IMG/VR virus record: IMGVR_UViG_3300034198_003104
Coordinates: 1 to 36,838 of that record
DNA length: 36,838 bases
Source: a virus
Direction: 5' to 3' (one strand)
Shown piece by piece: positions 28,603 through 36,838 of this stretch. The translations under genes were made by a program, and so were the position numbers. Within the stretch, counting starts at the first letter, position 1, and the number at the start of each line of letters is the position of its first letter. Under the pieces are notes generated by a model, which was not told the origin of the DNA, did no database searches, and saw nothing but the letters and a program-made list of their open reading frames with translations.

Positions 28603-29547
28603 TTAATCCTTAAGATTGAATTTAGCCATAATCGCCTGTTCAAATAGCGCCTTTTTGCGCACAGGGTCTTTGGCTTGATGTAACTGTTTAACAATCGCCT
28701 GCTTTTGTTGCTCTTTGCTAGGCGTGTGCGGAACTGATCCAGGCCTGATAACAGGCGGCACATTGGCCGTCCGTTTAGCCGTTGATTGCTTTTGAGATTG
28801 CAACTTCTCCCATTCCATCGCCTTGTGCAGAGCCTTGATAACTTGGGGCTTTGCAATAGCAAGATTCACCAAGTCAGTCTCGGTCAATCCTTCGTTGATT
28901 CCATAACTCAGTATGGATTGGTCAACTTCATTGCCTGACTTCCAGCCGGGGATATTCTTGGACAGGTAATTAGCTGCTTCCGTTATCGCTTGACCGCGCA
29001 AACCCTGCATATGTTGATTAAGAGCCTGCCGCTTGTGGTTAAGTGATTCCTCAACCTTGCGCTGCTCTTTCTCATACTGCTCCATGCTGTGCTTGGTGCG
29101 GACTAGCGTATCGGTGTCAAGCTGTGCCCAATTAACTTGGTCAAATTGCTTAATGGCAGATTTGATCTGGGCTAGTTTGTCCATCTCCTGCGCTGTTGCT
29201 TCTTGGTATAGCTTTTCAGCTTGGGATGCTTGTTGCTGAACCTCAACCATGCGCCGTTGCTCAGCCAGAGACTGAGTTTTCTGCGTATAGTCTTTATACC
29301 CTTCGATTGCAGATTTGAGCTTTTGCGCCTTCTCTTTAGGCAAGGCAATCGTTAAATCTTCAAACTCAATTTCTTCAGAGTCGTCTGGAGTCACCGTATC
29401 TTCTGGCGTTTGCTCCTCTGTTTGCTCTACCGCGTCTGCTTGCGGTTCTTGGATCGGTTCCTCACCAATGCCAAGTTTTGCTGCTAATTTGTCGTCAAAA
29501 CTAGCCGAATCCGTAACGGGTTGCTCGACTACTGTTTCGTCACTCAT
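28603..29547 (-). CDS. Scaffolding protein
   Basis: 314 residues. The N-terminal third is very acidic (EEPIQEPQADAVEQTEEQTP), the middle is a long coiled coil rich in Gln and Glu (YTQKTQSLAEQRRMVEVQQQ), and the C-terminus is basic and helical. This composition and the position immediately before the capsid gene are typical of phage scaffolding proteins, whose C-terminus binds capsid. No protease motif is found within it. Confidence 0.8.
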   Translation of the reverse strand: MSDETVVEQPVTDSASFDDKLAAKLGIGEEPIQEPQADAVEQTEEQTPEDTVTPDDSEEIEFEDLTIALPKEKAQKLKSAIEGYKDYTQKTQSLAEQRRMVEVQQQASQAEKLYQEATAQEMDKLAQIKSAIKQFDQVNWAQLDTDTLVRTKHSMEQYEKEQRKVEESLNHKRQALNQHMQGLRGQAITEAANYLSKNIPGWKSGNEVDQSILSYGINEGLTETDLVNLAIAKPQVIKALHKAMEWEKLQSQKQSTAKRTANVPPVIRPGSVPHTPSKEQQKQAIVKQLHQAKDPVRKKALFEQAIMAKFNLKD

Positions 29548-29561
29548 TTGTATACCTCAAG

Positions 29562-29861
29562 TTAAAAAATACGGGTTCTGTCCTTGATCTTGCGTAACAG
29601 ATTCTTATCAATATTCAATTCATTTGCGGCCATCCGACCGTTATGCACAGCCATCTCTATATTTCCGCGCAGGTCGTTTAACAGTTTAAGCATCACCTTA
29701 AGTTCGTGGGCGGATTCCTTGTCCTCAATAGAACATGACTCCCACCGCTCAAATATCGCAGCCCGAACGCTGTTAAATGCCCCTGAAAATGTCTCATCCT
29801 GCAATAGCTTTTCAGCCTTTGCAGCCCGTGTGCTGATCTCTCGTAGCTCGTGTTCTTCCAT
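29562..29861 (-). CDS. Small helical head-region protein
   Basis: 99 residues, mainly helical and charged (EISTRAAKAEKLLQDETFSG, then KVMLKLLNDLRGNIE). It is coupled (TAATG) to the gene upstream and precedes the scaffold gene. It resembles small accessory proteins that occur next to scaffold genes in podoviruses, but no specific function is known. Confidence 0.65.
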   Translation of the reverse strand: MEEHELREISTRAAKAEKLLQDETFSGAFNSVRAAIFERWESCSIEDKESAHELKVMLKLLNDLRGNIEMAVHNGRMAANELNIDKNLLRKIKDRTRIF

Positions 29862-30361
29862 TAGCCTAGAAGTAATACTTCCTCGTCGTCGTTTTCAGCT
29901 TCTATCGCCTCTATGATTAGGCGATCAATCATCATCTGTAGTGATGTCCTTAATTCCTGAGTGACCATCACCGCATGGGCTTTTAGCTCACTAGAGCCTG
30001 ATATAACCCGTATTTTTGGCTTCTTGGCAACAGGATTGCCGTTGATAACCTTGACTAACTTGGGTGATTCAAGCTTGATCTGTTTCTTGATCTCAACCCG
30101 TGAAGCGTCAATCAACGCTACCGCGTCATCTTCGTCACGGACGTAGTGAATCTGCCCGTTAATCTCTACGACTATCCGTCTGCGCTTACCGCCCCTGCCA
30201 CCAGCCTGAACAATAACAACTGGCGGTGTGACTGTCGGACATACAGTCTGATCCCACTTTTGATCTGTGCGGTCAAACGTGAATGTAGTTGAATCAAACT
30301 CAAAACATCCAGATACAACCGGCGGTGTCTCGCCTCCTGTCAGGGCTAGGAGGAGAGACAT
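29861..30361 (-). CDS. Head-region protein with short N-terminal hydrophobic stretch
   Basis: 166 residues. A hydrophobic start (MSLLLALTGG) is followed by a Pro/Thr region and a basic segment (AGGRGGKRRRIVVEINGQIH) leading into a beta-like domain and a C-terminal acidic helix ending in EVLLLG. Such proteins with a short N-terminal hydrophobic region and a GGKRRR linker appear frequently in head operons of podoviruses. Function unknown. Confidence 0.65.
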   Translation of the reverse strand: MSLLLALTGGETPPVVSGCFEFDSTTFTFDRTDQKWDQTVCPTVTPPVVIVQAGGRGGKRRRIVVEINGQIHYVRDEDDAVALIDASRVEIKKQIKLESPKLVKVINGNPVAKKPKIRVISGSSELKAHAVMVTQELRTSLQMMIDRLIIEAIEAENDDEEVLLLG

Positions 30362-30364
30362 GGT

Positions 30365-31858
30365 TTACTGGTAGTAGTGGTCGAAATCGTAAGTAAACAA
30401 AATCCCTCCGGTAGCTGTTGCCGCACCGTTCAGCATTTGGCAAAACAAGCCGACGTTCTCGCCTGGGTGAACAACAACAGGAACTTCAAACGTAATCACA
30501 ACGTCTTTATCGGCAGGAGTGCCAATTGGTGCCGTTCCTGATGACCAGCCCATAACACCAAGAAACTTGCGGCGAAATGCTTTTGTAGTGCCTGTCGCAA
30601 ATGACGCAGATTCAGTTTGAGCCAAAGTAACCGCAGTTGATCCCCAATAAATACCCCAAGCCAGCGCATGTTGCCCTGCCGCTGGCGCAGTCAAAGCAGC
30701 ACTAAACGACACTGCGCTGATTTTTATACCCGTAATAAACAGCGTTCGCGGCGTTTGGTTTACGCCTCCAAGCGGGTTTGTCGCTTGAGTCATGACCATG
30801 TCAGTTGCAGCAGTATTCCACAGCGTAGCGAGACCACGGCCACCAGTTAGACCTGTAGGCAAGTTTGCCGTCAGTGCGGTGTTAACCGGCAGTGCGGTCG
30901 TCGGATAGGCGCTGTTTGCAAAGAACGTATTTGCACCCATTGTGCCGCCATTCTGGCCCTGACCTGCGTAACCCTGCCCCGCCATCTGATGCGCCCACGG
31001 CTTTGAAATAGCAATATCCATCAAAGATACGGTAATATCGCCAACCTTCAAAATAGACGAAGGTGATGAACCAACAGTGCCTGAATTGTATTTCTCAACA
31101 AATACCGGCAATGCAGCGTTAAGGAAAGGCTGAGACTGTGCCGCTGGAGTGGTTAATTCTCCATAAAATACATCGTCAACCCAGAACTCTACCTCACGCT
31201 CAGACACAACCATTGCAAACTTGTTATTTTTGCCGAGAGTCCTAGGTGTTGCCGTAAGCAATAGCTTTGCTGCGGTTCCAGAGTTATACCTTACAACCCC
31301 ATATAACCCTGCGTTTGTCAGTTCATACCAAGCGCCATCAACAGGGTCTGCCGCCGCCAAAGCCAGCCCAAGACCAAACTGATATATCTCGTTTGCTTGC
31401 AGTGCGGTGCTTGATAGATTAGCCGTGATTTCAACAGAAAGCGGCGCAGTACCTAAAACAGGGAAATACTTCCACGTCTGCAAAAATGCATAGTTACCAG
31501 ATACCGTTGATGTTCCTGCCGCATTGACGTTTAGAAAGCCCGTCGATTGCGTCATCGTCATCGTCGTAAATGCGTGCTTCCAAACGCCGGTATTCTGCGC
31601 GGTTGCGTTAAAAGTTTCAGTAAAAAAGATGGTATCAATACCAACGCGCAGTCGGTAATCATCACTGGTTTCCGGTGATTTCAGATAAGCATCACCTGAA
31701 ATAGCGCCCGGATCGTTTTCGCTGAAAATCTTAACAGCGCCGACGTTATCAGGATTGGTTGCGGCGTCCGTTTCGGGAACGACCTTCATCTGATTTGATG
31801 CGTTTACCTCTGCGCCGTTACCGGACGATGTGCCTACTATTTTAGTGTCAAGTGCCAT
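30365..31858 (-). CDS. Large structural protein (beta-rich, possibly head fibre/appendage)
   Basis: 497 residues, beta-rich (Thr, Ala, Gly) with a lectin-like middle (WYELTNAGLYGVVRYNSGTA; EVEFWVDDVFYGELTTPAAQ) and a C-terminal beta domain ending in DFDHYYQ. It lies between small head genes, and its composition is that of an exposed virion protein. Known homologous proteins are annotated only as virion structural proteins. A carbohydrate-binding role is an inference from the lectin-like pattern. Confidence 0.65.
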   Translation of the reverse strand: MALDTKIVGTSSGNGAEVNASNQMKVVPETDAATNPDNVGAVKIFSENDPGAISGDAYLKSPETSDDYRLRVGIDTIFFTETFNATAQNTGVWKHAFTTMTMTQSTGFLNVNAAGTSTVSGNYAFLQTWKYFPVLGTAPLSVEITANLSSTALQANEIYQFGLGLALAAADPVDGAWYELTNAGLYGVVRYNSGTAAKLLLTATPRTLGKNNKFAMVVSEREVEFWVDDVFYGELTTPAAQSQPFLNAALPVFVEKYNSGTVGSSPSSILKVGDITVSLMDIAISKPWAHQMAGQGYAGQGQNGGTMGANTFFANSAYPTTALPVNTALTANLPTGLTGGRGLATLWNTAATDMVMTQATNPLGGVNQTPRTLFITGIKISAVSFSAALTAPAAGQHALAWGIYWGSTAVTLAQTESASFATGTTKAFRRKFLGVMGWSSGTAPIGTPADKDVVITFEVPVVVHPGENVGLFCQMLNGAATATGGILFTYDFDHYYQ

Positions 31859-32152
31859 CTAGTCCGCCCATACCCATCTAATTGAAAAAGTGCCCTGCAT
31901 CTTGTCCAAGCAGCGCCCGTAAATCGTAAAGCCCGTTCCAGCAGACGGTGTGCCACATGTCAGCCCTATAAAAGCAGGCGCGTATCTGTGGTCTGCTGCC
32001 GTGTGGTCTGCGGTAGTGTCGTCACCCATCAAATACGCCTCGGCCTTGGATGTTCCATTGATTCCGGTTTGACCAGTAACCGATACCGATGCCTCAGAAC
32101 TGCCGGGGAATGCTCCAAAATCAATCGTCGCAGTTCCTTGACCCGTTGCCAT
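31859..32152 (-). CDS. Small structural protein, 97 residues
   Basis: 97 residues, Gly/Thr-rich beta protein (ATIDFGAFPGSSEASVSVTG, then TGFTIYGRCLDKMQGTFSIR). Its sequence resembles small decoration-like virion proteins. It is followed without a gap by the 497-residue structural gene, so the two are likely co-assembled. A tiny 12-codon ORF precedes it but is not called here. Confidence 0.65.
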   Translation of the reverse strand: MATGQGTATIDFGAFPGSSEASVSVTGQTGINGTSKAEAYLMGDDTTADHTAADHRYAPAFIGLTCGTPSAGTGFTIYGRCLDKMQGTFSIRWVWAD

Positions 32153-32196
32153 GTCGCTACCCCAAAGCCGCCATGTCCGCTGCGAGCGCGTCCATG

Positions 32197-32466
32197 CTAC
32201 TTTCCCGCATCCGTCGCCGCGTCAAGGATCGCTTGGCGCTTAACCGGACAGCCGCAAGACATGTAAGCCTCAATTACCGGCTGCAATCGCTGCTGCAATA
32301 CTTGCTGTGTCAGTGGCTTCAAGCGATCTGCAATCAGTAATTGCCACATGCCATCAAGATTAACTGGTGGGCGCTGTTGAGATACTAACTGCCCGTTGAT
32401 TTTCATCAGTTCCAAGTTCAGCGCCGCATCTTCGTCGGCATTTGTTTCATAGGTATATGTTGCCAT
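32197..32466 (-). CDS. Small hypothetical helical protein, 89 residues
   Basis: 89 residues, starting from 32466 and mostly helical (EDAALNLELMKINGQLVSQQ, then LTQQVLQQRLQPVIEAYMSC). A CGCP segment occurs near the end. It lies between the fibre gene and small structural gene in the head block. Function unknown. Confidence 0.65.
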   Translation of the reverse strand: MATYTYETNADEDAALNLELMKINGQLVSQQRPPVNLDGMWQLLIADRLKPLTQQVLQQRLQPVIEAYMSCGCPVKRQAILDAATDAGK

Positions 32467-32475
32467 TACTATCTC

Positions 32476-33741
32476 CTATCCTGCGACCCAAGCCGCACCA
32501 TTGTAAAATGCAGGGCAATTAACCGCCCCGCCGCCAACTAATGCTGTGAGGAACGCCGGAGCAAGAGCATCAGTTACATACGCTCGCATACCTACTGTTC
32601 CTGCTGGAAGTGTTGCCACCGTGTAGCCGCCAGTTTTGACTGGAGTTGCAAAGGTGTAGCTTTTACCGTTGAAAGTGACATTAGCGCCCGCACCGTCTGA
32701 GTCTGCTTTTAGATACTCACGCTCCCCAGCACTATCGCGCACGTAATATTGAACGGTTGCTTTGCGAGTTGCGTCAGTTGGATCGTTCCATGTAAATGCT
32801 ACTCGACCCATTTCTCTTGGAACAAAAGGGGATGTCTCTCCAGTGAAAGACTGTCCAAATCCTAATCCAGTGTCACCAAATGCAAATCCAACTCCAAACT
32901 CCCTATCCCGTAGTGAAAATATGCCAACGCCAAATATTCCACCTTTTCGATGCGTATTTAAATAGTTGTTAAAATTACCAAAAACTCCGATCATTTGATT
33001 GGCAGAACTAACAACATTTTGACTCCCATAACAAACAGCGTTTATTCCATTGGTTACAGTATTGCCTCCCCCAACAATAGTCATGAAGTTACCGCCCGTA
33101 ACGCTAAGTCCGTAACCTATAATCACGCTTTGTTCTGCATAACCTGCATTTAATAAAGCGTTTGCGCCAATGACCGTCGACTTAAAAGCTCCATTTATTC
33201 CGGCAGACGCCCCTATAACCACATTGCTATCGCTTATAGCTAGAAAGTCATTGATAAAAGCACTGTTGCCAATTACTGTGTTGTTGATCCTCGCACTGCT
33301 GTTGATGTTTGCGCCAGCGCCGTAAATTTCATTTCCTGCACCACTACCATTCCCTGAAAGTGGCTTGCTACTGATGCCGCTGGTAGTTAGAGTTCCCCCA
33401 GTAAACGTCAATCCGGCATCAGTAGTAATTGGACTTGTTCCGTCACCGATCAGCAGGCGGGTGGCGGTGAATGACGAGGCCCCGGTTCCTCCATTAGCAA
33501 CGCTAATAGAGCCACTCAGGTCTGATGTAGGCACCGTCGCACTAGCCGTAAACGGAGACGTTCCATTACCTTTGACGTAGCCCGTTAGTGTCGTCGCCCC
33601 GGTCTTTCCATTCGCTACCGTATTGTCAAACGTGGAATACAACTCGGTAAAGTTGTCATTGATCTTCTGACCACCAGCGCGTGCGGTATCACCAGTGCCG
33701 TCGTTTGGTGCTGCACCGATGTTTATAGTTTGCTGCGCCAT
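32476..33741 (-). CDS. Fibre protein with YadA-head-like repeats
   Basis: 421 residues. The N-terminal part begins MAQQTINIGAAPNDGTGDTA and has GSISVANGGTGASSF, both typical of phage fibre attachment regions. About residues 150-265 carry repeats like NNTVIGNSAFINDFLAISDS and NVVIGASAGINGAFKSTVIG, the left-handed parallel roll seen in YadA heads. The C-terminus (VATLPAGTVGMRAYVTDALA ... FYNGAAWVAG) is a small domain common at fibre ends. It directly follows the portal gene, an unusual position for a receptor-binding fibre. It may be a head or neck fibre. Confidence 0.7.
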   Translation of the reverse strand: MAQQTINIGAAPNDGTGDTARAGGQKINDNFTELYSTFDNTVANGKTGATTLTGYVKGNGTSPFTASATVPTSDLSGSISVANGGTGASSFTATRLLIGDGTSPITTDAGLTFTGGTLTTSGISSKPLSGNGSGAGNEIYGAGANINSSARINNTVIGNSAFINDFLAISDSNVVIGASAGINGAFKSTVIGANALLNAGYAEQSVIIGYGLSVTGGNFMTIVGGGNTVTNGINAVCYGSQNVVSSANQMIGVFGNFNNYLNTHRKGGIFGVGIFSLRDREFGVGFAFGDTGLGFGQSFTGETSPFVPREMGRVAFTWNDPTDATRKATVQYYVRDSAGEREYLKADSDGAGANVTFNGKSYTFATPVKTGGYTVATLPAGTVGMRAYVTDALAPAFLTALVGGGAVNCPAFYNGAAWVAG

Positions 33742-35987
33742 TAACCAGCGGCCTTTGTCCCGACGGCTTTACCAGTTAGCGGATCACGCACAACTACCCT
33801 AGGAGCCTGCATCGCCTGCGCCAACTGTCCGAACCCATCCTTCAAAGCCATTGCTGTGTGGTGAACGTGCGCCATAGCTTCTGCGGGGTCTTTCTTCTCC
33901 CCCTGCTTTGCGTGTGCCGATAGGACTTGTGCAGCGGCTCCATACAGCGACTTGCGCTCCTCATGAGCCATCTGGTCAGCAGGGTGCATTTGCGGCGCTT
34001 GTGGCAGTTCTGGCTTCTTGTCCAACTGCGCCTTCTGTGCGTTGCTCATTGACTCACCGCGAATCTTGATAATCTCAATCTCTTTCTTCGCCTGATTGTC
34101 CATCGCTGCTTTTTTCAGAGTAGTTTCAGCAGTCTTGTCCGCTTTGTATTTCTCAACCATAACCAATGATGCGTTAGGGTCTTGGGGAGGCTGCGGTTGA
34201 CTGTTTGAAGGATCAGTCCAGAACCGCTCAGGACCGGGGAATCCGTTATTCTTGGTCAGTTCTGACAGCGTGTTATACAGATTCTTAGGATTAGCAATAC
34301 CGACCGCAAGCATTTCCTTCTGCGCCCCATAGATTTGCAGAAGGTTAGCGTTTGTCACCTCCTTATTACCCACACCAACACCGACCGTTAGCGTCAAGTC
34401 ATTACGCTTGCGCCACTGGCTAGGGTCAACAGTCACCCACTCGTTATTCAGCTTTACAACCTGCTCCTGATGCCCATGCTTCAAAATCAATTCATGCACA
34501 ATCTGGAACAGTTCCTTGACGCCCTCAGCCACCACCCTAGCAATGAGTTCAATCTTCTCTGAACCCATGCTGGTCATCTGCGCCATTGTGCCGACGTTGG
34601 CCTGTAGCGCCTGCTGCGGGTCTTGGCCGCTGAAGTTCTTAACTACACCAGTCCGAGACTCTGATATGCGGCTCTGGTAGTCCATGAACGCCAAAGCCTG
34701 CTGCCCGACCTGCGGATGCTGAAACGGGAATATCTCCTGCCCCGGAATGCCGTCTACTCGAACAATACCGCCAGCCCTGCTTGTGAGCATGTCGTTGAGA
34801 TTGACCTTGCTCGAAACCCCATAGCGCCCATTGTTTGACAGATACAGATTGTTTAGGGCTTGCCGCCATATGACGGTGTTTGTGTATTGAATGTCCGTAA
34901 CCAGGTCGCGTATGGACAAACCCATGTGTCTGTGCGGGAGCGGAATCGGAACAATGCACGCAATCGGAATCGTGTTGCATTCTTCAACGAACAGAACCTG
35001 CGTGCCAGCCATGACAACGTATAATTGTTCTGCAATTCCATCCTCGTTGTAGTCGTGCTGAATCCATATCATCCGCAGTTTCACCATCTTCATAGATGGA
35101 TCAACCGGCATCAACTCGCCCTTTTCCTGCTCGTAATACACATCACGCGCAGCATCTTCCACCGTGCCACTGTCGCCTGACTCCGTAATCAGGTCAGGAT
35201 CTAGCCCCATCTTGCGAAGCTCACTAACCGGCTTCCAATCCCAATACTCAAAGTAAGGCGCACCGCGCACAGAGAATCCCGGTGTGATCTCAGATACCTT
35301 GCACCGCTCCGGCGGTAAGACCAATATCTTGACCTGTTCCCGCTTCTCCGTCCGCTTAATCTCGACCTCGTGCATCATCGGGGTCGGCGGCATGGGCGGA
35401 GGTTCCATACCCTGCGCCTGCGCTTGCATGGCAATCTGCTGATACTGCTGCATCAACGCTTGCGCCATCTCCTCGTTAACCTCTGCGGTGTGCGCGACAA
35501 TCTCAACACCTTCATCGTTAACCAGAAGCGTGAATTCTTCGTCCGTCAGGTCGCAATACTTCTCTGTCTCAACCTCAATGGATTCATCCCAATACGCCAT
35601 TGCGTAAGCGTTCTTTGAGATACAGGCATCCGTAAACCATTCAAGGAATATGCGAAACCAGTCATTCTTCTGCGTTATGACATGGTTTATGTATTCCGAC
35701 TCCTGCTTGGCCTTGTCTTCATCCTCCGGCCCTGTAGGGTCAAAGCGGCATACCTGATCGCCACCCGTAAATATCCGCATGATCTTGGGTTTGATCCACT
35801 CAATCGCGTCGTATACATCACGGCTGATGACCTGCGACTGACCATCTACCTCATTGCCATACGGCTCACCGAGATAGTCCTCAATAGACCGAGCGCGGAC
35901 GTTTGATAGCTGTCCGTTAGTATCAGAGCCATATGACTCCGACTCCGCCTGCTTAATCGCTGCTATTAAGGTCTGTTCGTTCGGCAT
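33741..35987 (-). CDS. Portal protein (podovirus type)
   Basis: ATG at 35987 with GGAAGG gives 748 residues; the frame opens earlier at 36026. Segments such as RSIEDYLGEPYGNEVDGQSQ, ISRDVYDAIEWIKPKIMRIF and the long Gln/Met-rich C-terminal helix match P22-size podovirus portal proteins (about 725 residues), larger than T7-type portals. The portal is the head vertex ring through which DNA is packaged by the terminase. It follows terL with two small genes in between. Confidence 0.85.
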   Translation of the reverse strand: MPNEQTLIAAIKQAESESYGSDTNGQLSNVRARSIEDYLGEPYGNEVDGQSQVISRDVYDAIEWIKPKIMRIFTGGDQVCRFDPTGPEDEDKAKQESEYINHVITQKNDWFRIFLEWFTDACISKNAYAMAYWDESIEVETEKYCDLTDEEFTLLVNDEGVEIVAHTAEVNEEMAQALMQQYQQIAMQAQAQGMEPPPMPPTPMMHEVEIKRTEKREQVKILVLPPERCKVSEITPGFSVRGAPYFEYWDWKPVSELRKMGLDPDLITESGDSGTVEDAARDVYYEQEKGELMPVDPSMKMVKLRMIWIQHDYNEDGIAEQLYVVMAGTQVLFVEECNTIPIACIVPIPLPHRHMGLSIRDLVTDIQYTNTVIWRQALNNLYLSNNGRYGVSSKVNLNDMLTSRAGGIVRVDGIPGQEIFPFQHPQVGQQALAFMDYQSRISESRTGVVKNFSGQDPQQALQANVGTMAQMTSMGSEKIELIARVVAEGVKELFQIVHELILKHGHQEQVVKLNNEWVTVDPSQWRKRNDLTLTVGVGVGNKEVTNANLLQIYGAQKEMLAVGIANPKNLYNTLSELTKNNGFPGPERFWTDPSNSQPQPPQDPNASLVMVEKYKADKTAETTLKKAAMDNQAKKEIEIIKIRGESMSNAQKAQLDKKPELPQAPQMHPADQMAHEERKSLYGAAAQVLSAHAKQGEKKDPAEAMAHVHHTAMALKDGFGQLAQAMQAPRVVVRDPLTGKAVGTKAAG

Positions 35988-36117
35988 TCTTTGGCCTTCC
36001 GGGCTTGCGCTGCTGTTCCAACGCATAGACTCGTCTTGTTAATTCGTCGAATTCTTCAATCAGCGCCTCAAACTGTCGTTTAAGTATCGTCTGGCTTGTG
36101 ATCGGTTCTTTAATCAC
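35953..36117 (-). CDS. Small helical gene between terminase and portal, 54 residues
   Basis: GTG at 36117 overlaps the previous stop as GTGA and the frame runs to TAA 35953, giving 54 residues. It is a charged coiled-coil helix (QTILKRQFEALIEEFDELTR) with a basic end (QQRKPGRPKNAER). It overlaps the portal start, and its 3' DNA supplies the portal ribosome-binding site. Role unknown. Confidence 0.6.
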   Translation of the reverse strand: MIKEPITSQTILKRQFEALIEEFDELTRRVYALEQQRKPGRPKNAERTDLNSSD

Positions 36118-36308
36118 TTCTTTCCCTCTAGCGCACTCATGCGCCTCTCGAATTCATCAAACTTCGCGACAAACTTTATCAGTTTGGCAAAGTCCTCCTC
36201 CTGCGCCAGCACACATGTCCATAACAACGCATGTGATCCGGCCAGCTTCTCAGGACTATCAATCGGCTCCAGCGATTCACTCAACTTCACAAACTCATCT
36301 AGTCTCAC
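36114..36308 (-). CDS. Small helical gene after the terminase, 64 residues
   Basis: GTG start at 36308 overlaps the terL stop as GTGA. The product is a charged helix with Leu repeats (LDEFVKLSESLEPIDSPEKL), an aromatic patch (HALLWTCVLAQEEDFAKL), and a Lys-rich end. It is coupled by GTGA to the next small gene. A packaging accessory role is inferred from position only. Confidence 0.6.
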   Translation of the reverse strand: MRLDEFVKLSESLEPIDSPEKLAGSHALLWTCVLAQEEDFAKLIKFVAKFDEFERRMSALEGKK

Positions 36309-36838
36309 GCTAGTCCTAAATTGGGATATTTAATCGGTTGCCACGATTCATTGACCATCTTGTCAGCCACCAGTGACAGGTAACGATACGCATCAGCGCC
36401 GTGACTGTATTCGTCATGCACTGGGCTTCCCGGCTCACCCGTGGTTGTAGGGATAGACCTGCGATACCGCTTCAAGCACTCAATCAACCGCGCCGATTTG
36501 GTCTTGTCGAAATAGGTCTGATTTAGCGCCATCCGTGCCGACTTGATACCTGGCTCTATACCGGCATCGGGCACAATCTCCGTTATCCACCCCAGACCTC
36601 GCATGATATCCTCGGTAGACTTCCCCGCTGCGGCCAGCGTCTTGTGCTTTGCATCGTGCGGCAGCCACAACTTGCCCCAGTTCATTTTCTTGTCTTTGAG
36701 CGTTGCCGAATACCAGTCCAGCGTGCGGTGACTGTCCTCGATGTAATCAATAATCCTAATCTCGGACAACTGACGCTGCGCCAAGATTATAGCCATAGCG
36801 TCGTTAAAGCCTAGGTCACACACTACATGCACCTTTAG
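36305..36838 (-). CDS. terL: Terminase large subunit, C-terminal nuclease part
   Basis: This is the C-terminal half of the gene that starts at 810; the last 87 bases are the duplicated overlap. The RNase H-like nuclease shows VVCDLGFNDAM (Asp 249 of the joined protein), LPHDAKHKT in the middle, and DEYSHGADAYRYL near the end (D383, H387, D390). These match the Terminase_3C acidic residues that cut concatemeric DNA. It ends with TGA at 36305, overlapping the next gene. The joined protein has 418 residues, normal for the family. Confidence 0.95.
   Translation of the reverse strand, partial: LKVHVVCDLGFNDAMAIILAQRQLSEIRIIDYIEDSHRTLDWYSATLKDKKMNWGKLWLPHDAKHKTLAAAGKSTEDIMRGLGWITEIVPDAGIEPGIKSARMALNQTYFDKTKSARLIECLKRYRRSIPTTTGEPGSPVHDEYSHGADAYRYLSLVADKMVNESWQPIKYPNLGLA
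36752..36838. repeat. Terminal direct repeat, right copy (assembly overlap)
   Basis: Identical to bases 1-87. See the left copy. Removing one copy gives 36,751 bp of unique circular sequence. Confidence 0.95.

Noticed and set aside
32157-32195. 12-codon ORF (MDALAADMAALG) between two small head genes
   Set aside because: It begins just after the upstream stop, but there is no reason beyond proximity to consider it coding.

Overview
The window is a complete, nearly closed genome of a tailed phage with a short-tailed (podovirus-like) virion plan. The first and last 87 bases are identical (1-87 and 36752-36838), and joining the ends restores one open terminase gene, so the molecule is circular as assembled, with 36,751 unique bases. 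A GH19-type endolysin, a nested Rz/Rz1 spanin pair, normal Shine-Dalgarno sequences and a DUF1376 replication protein point to a Gram-negative, probably proteobacterial, host. I see no integrase, tRNA, CRISPR array, insertion sequence or phage RNA polymerase.

Transcription is split by one divergent control region at about 9855-9986. Rightward (+), a short operon (9987-12993) carries small orphan genes, an ERF-type annealing protein, an SSB-like protein and accessory genes. Leftward (-), almost everything else is read in one direction: regulator and accessory module (9854-6878), replication (6881-4225), nuclease and recombination genes (4228-2509), a Q-like antiterminator candidate (2519-2001), a structured late leader (about 2000-1800), then across the circle junction the packaging and head genes (terminase, portal, fibre, scaffold, capsid), tail and DNA-ejection genes, tail appendages, and finally lysis (16290-12994). 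The two operons converge with no spacer at 12993/12994.

The most unusual part is the leftward accessory module at 9703-6878. It holds an IbrA-like PAPS-reductase/PP-loop protein with a DUF3440-type C-terminus, an orphan ectoine-synthase (EctC)-like cupin, an IbrB-like ParB-fold protein, an unrecognised protein starting near a YHPWHKWE motif, and a small stand-alone protein that looks like the DUF3440-type C-terminal region. The genes overlap by ATGA or longer overlaps and sit directly behind the regulator gene. IbrA/IbrB pairs are known, but an EctC-like enzyme wired between them, without ectA or ectB, suggests an undescribed chemical or DNA-directed pathway.

Other notable points are a tiny Lys/Gly-rich peptide gene at the head of the late operon, a chain of four hairpins behind the Q-like gene, 7-bp iterons inside the replication gene, palindromic operator-like repeats upstream of the endolysin, a TPR-glycosyltransferase gene with no good start that lies exactly in the -1 frame of its upstream neighbour beyond an A7 slippery run, and a small gene interrupted by an in-frame UGA.
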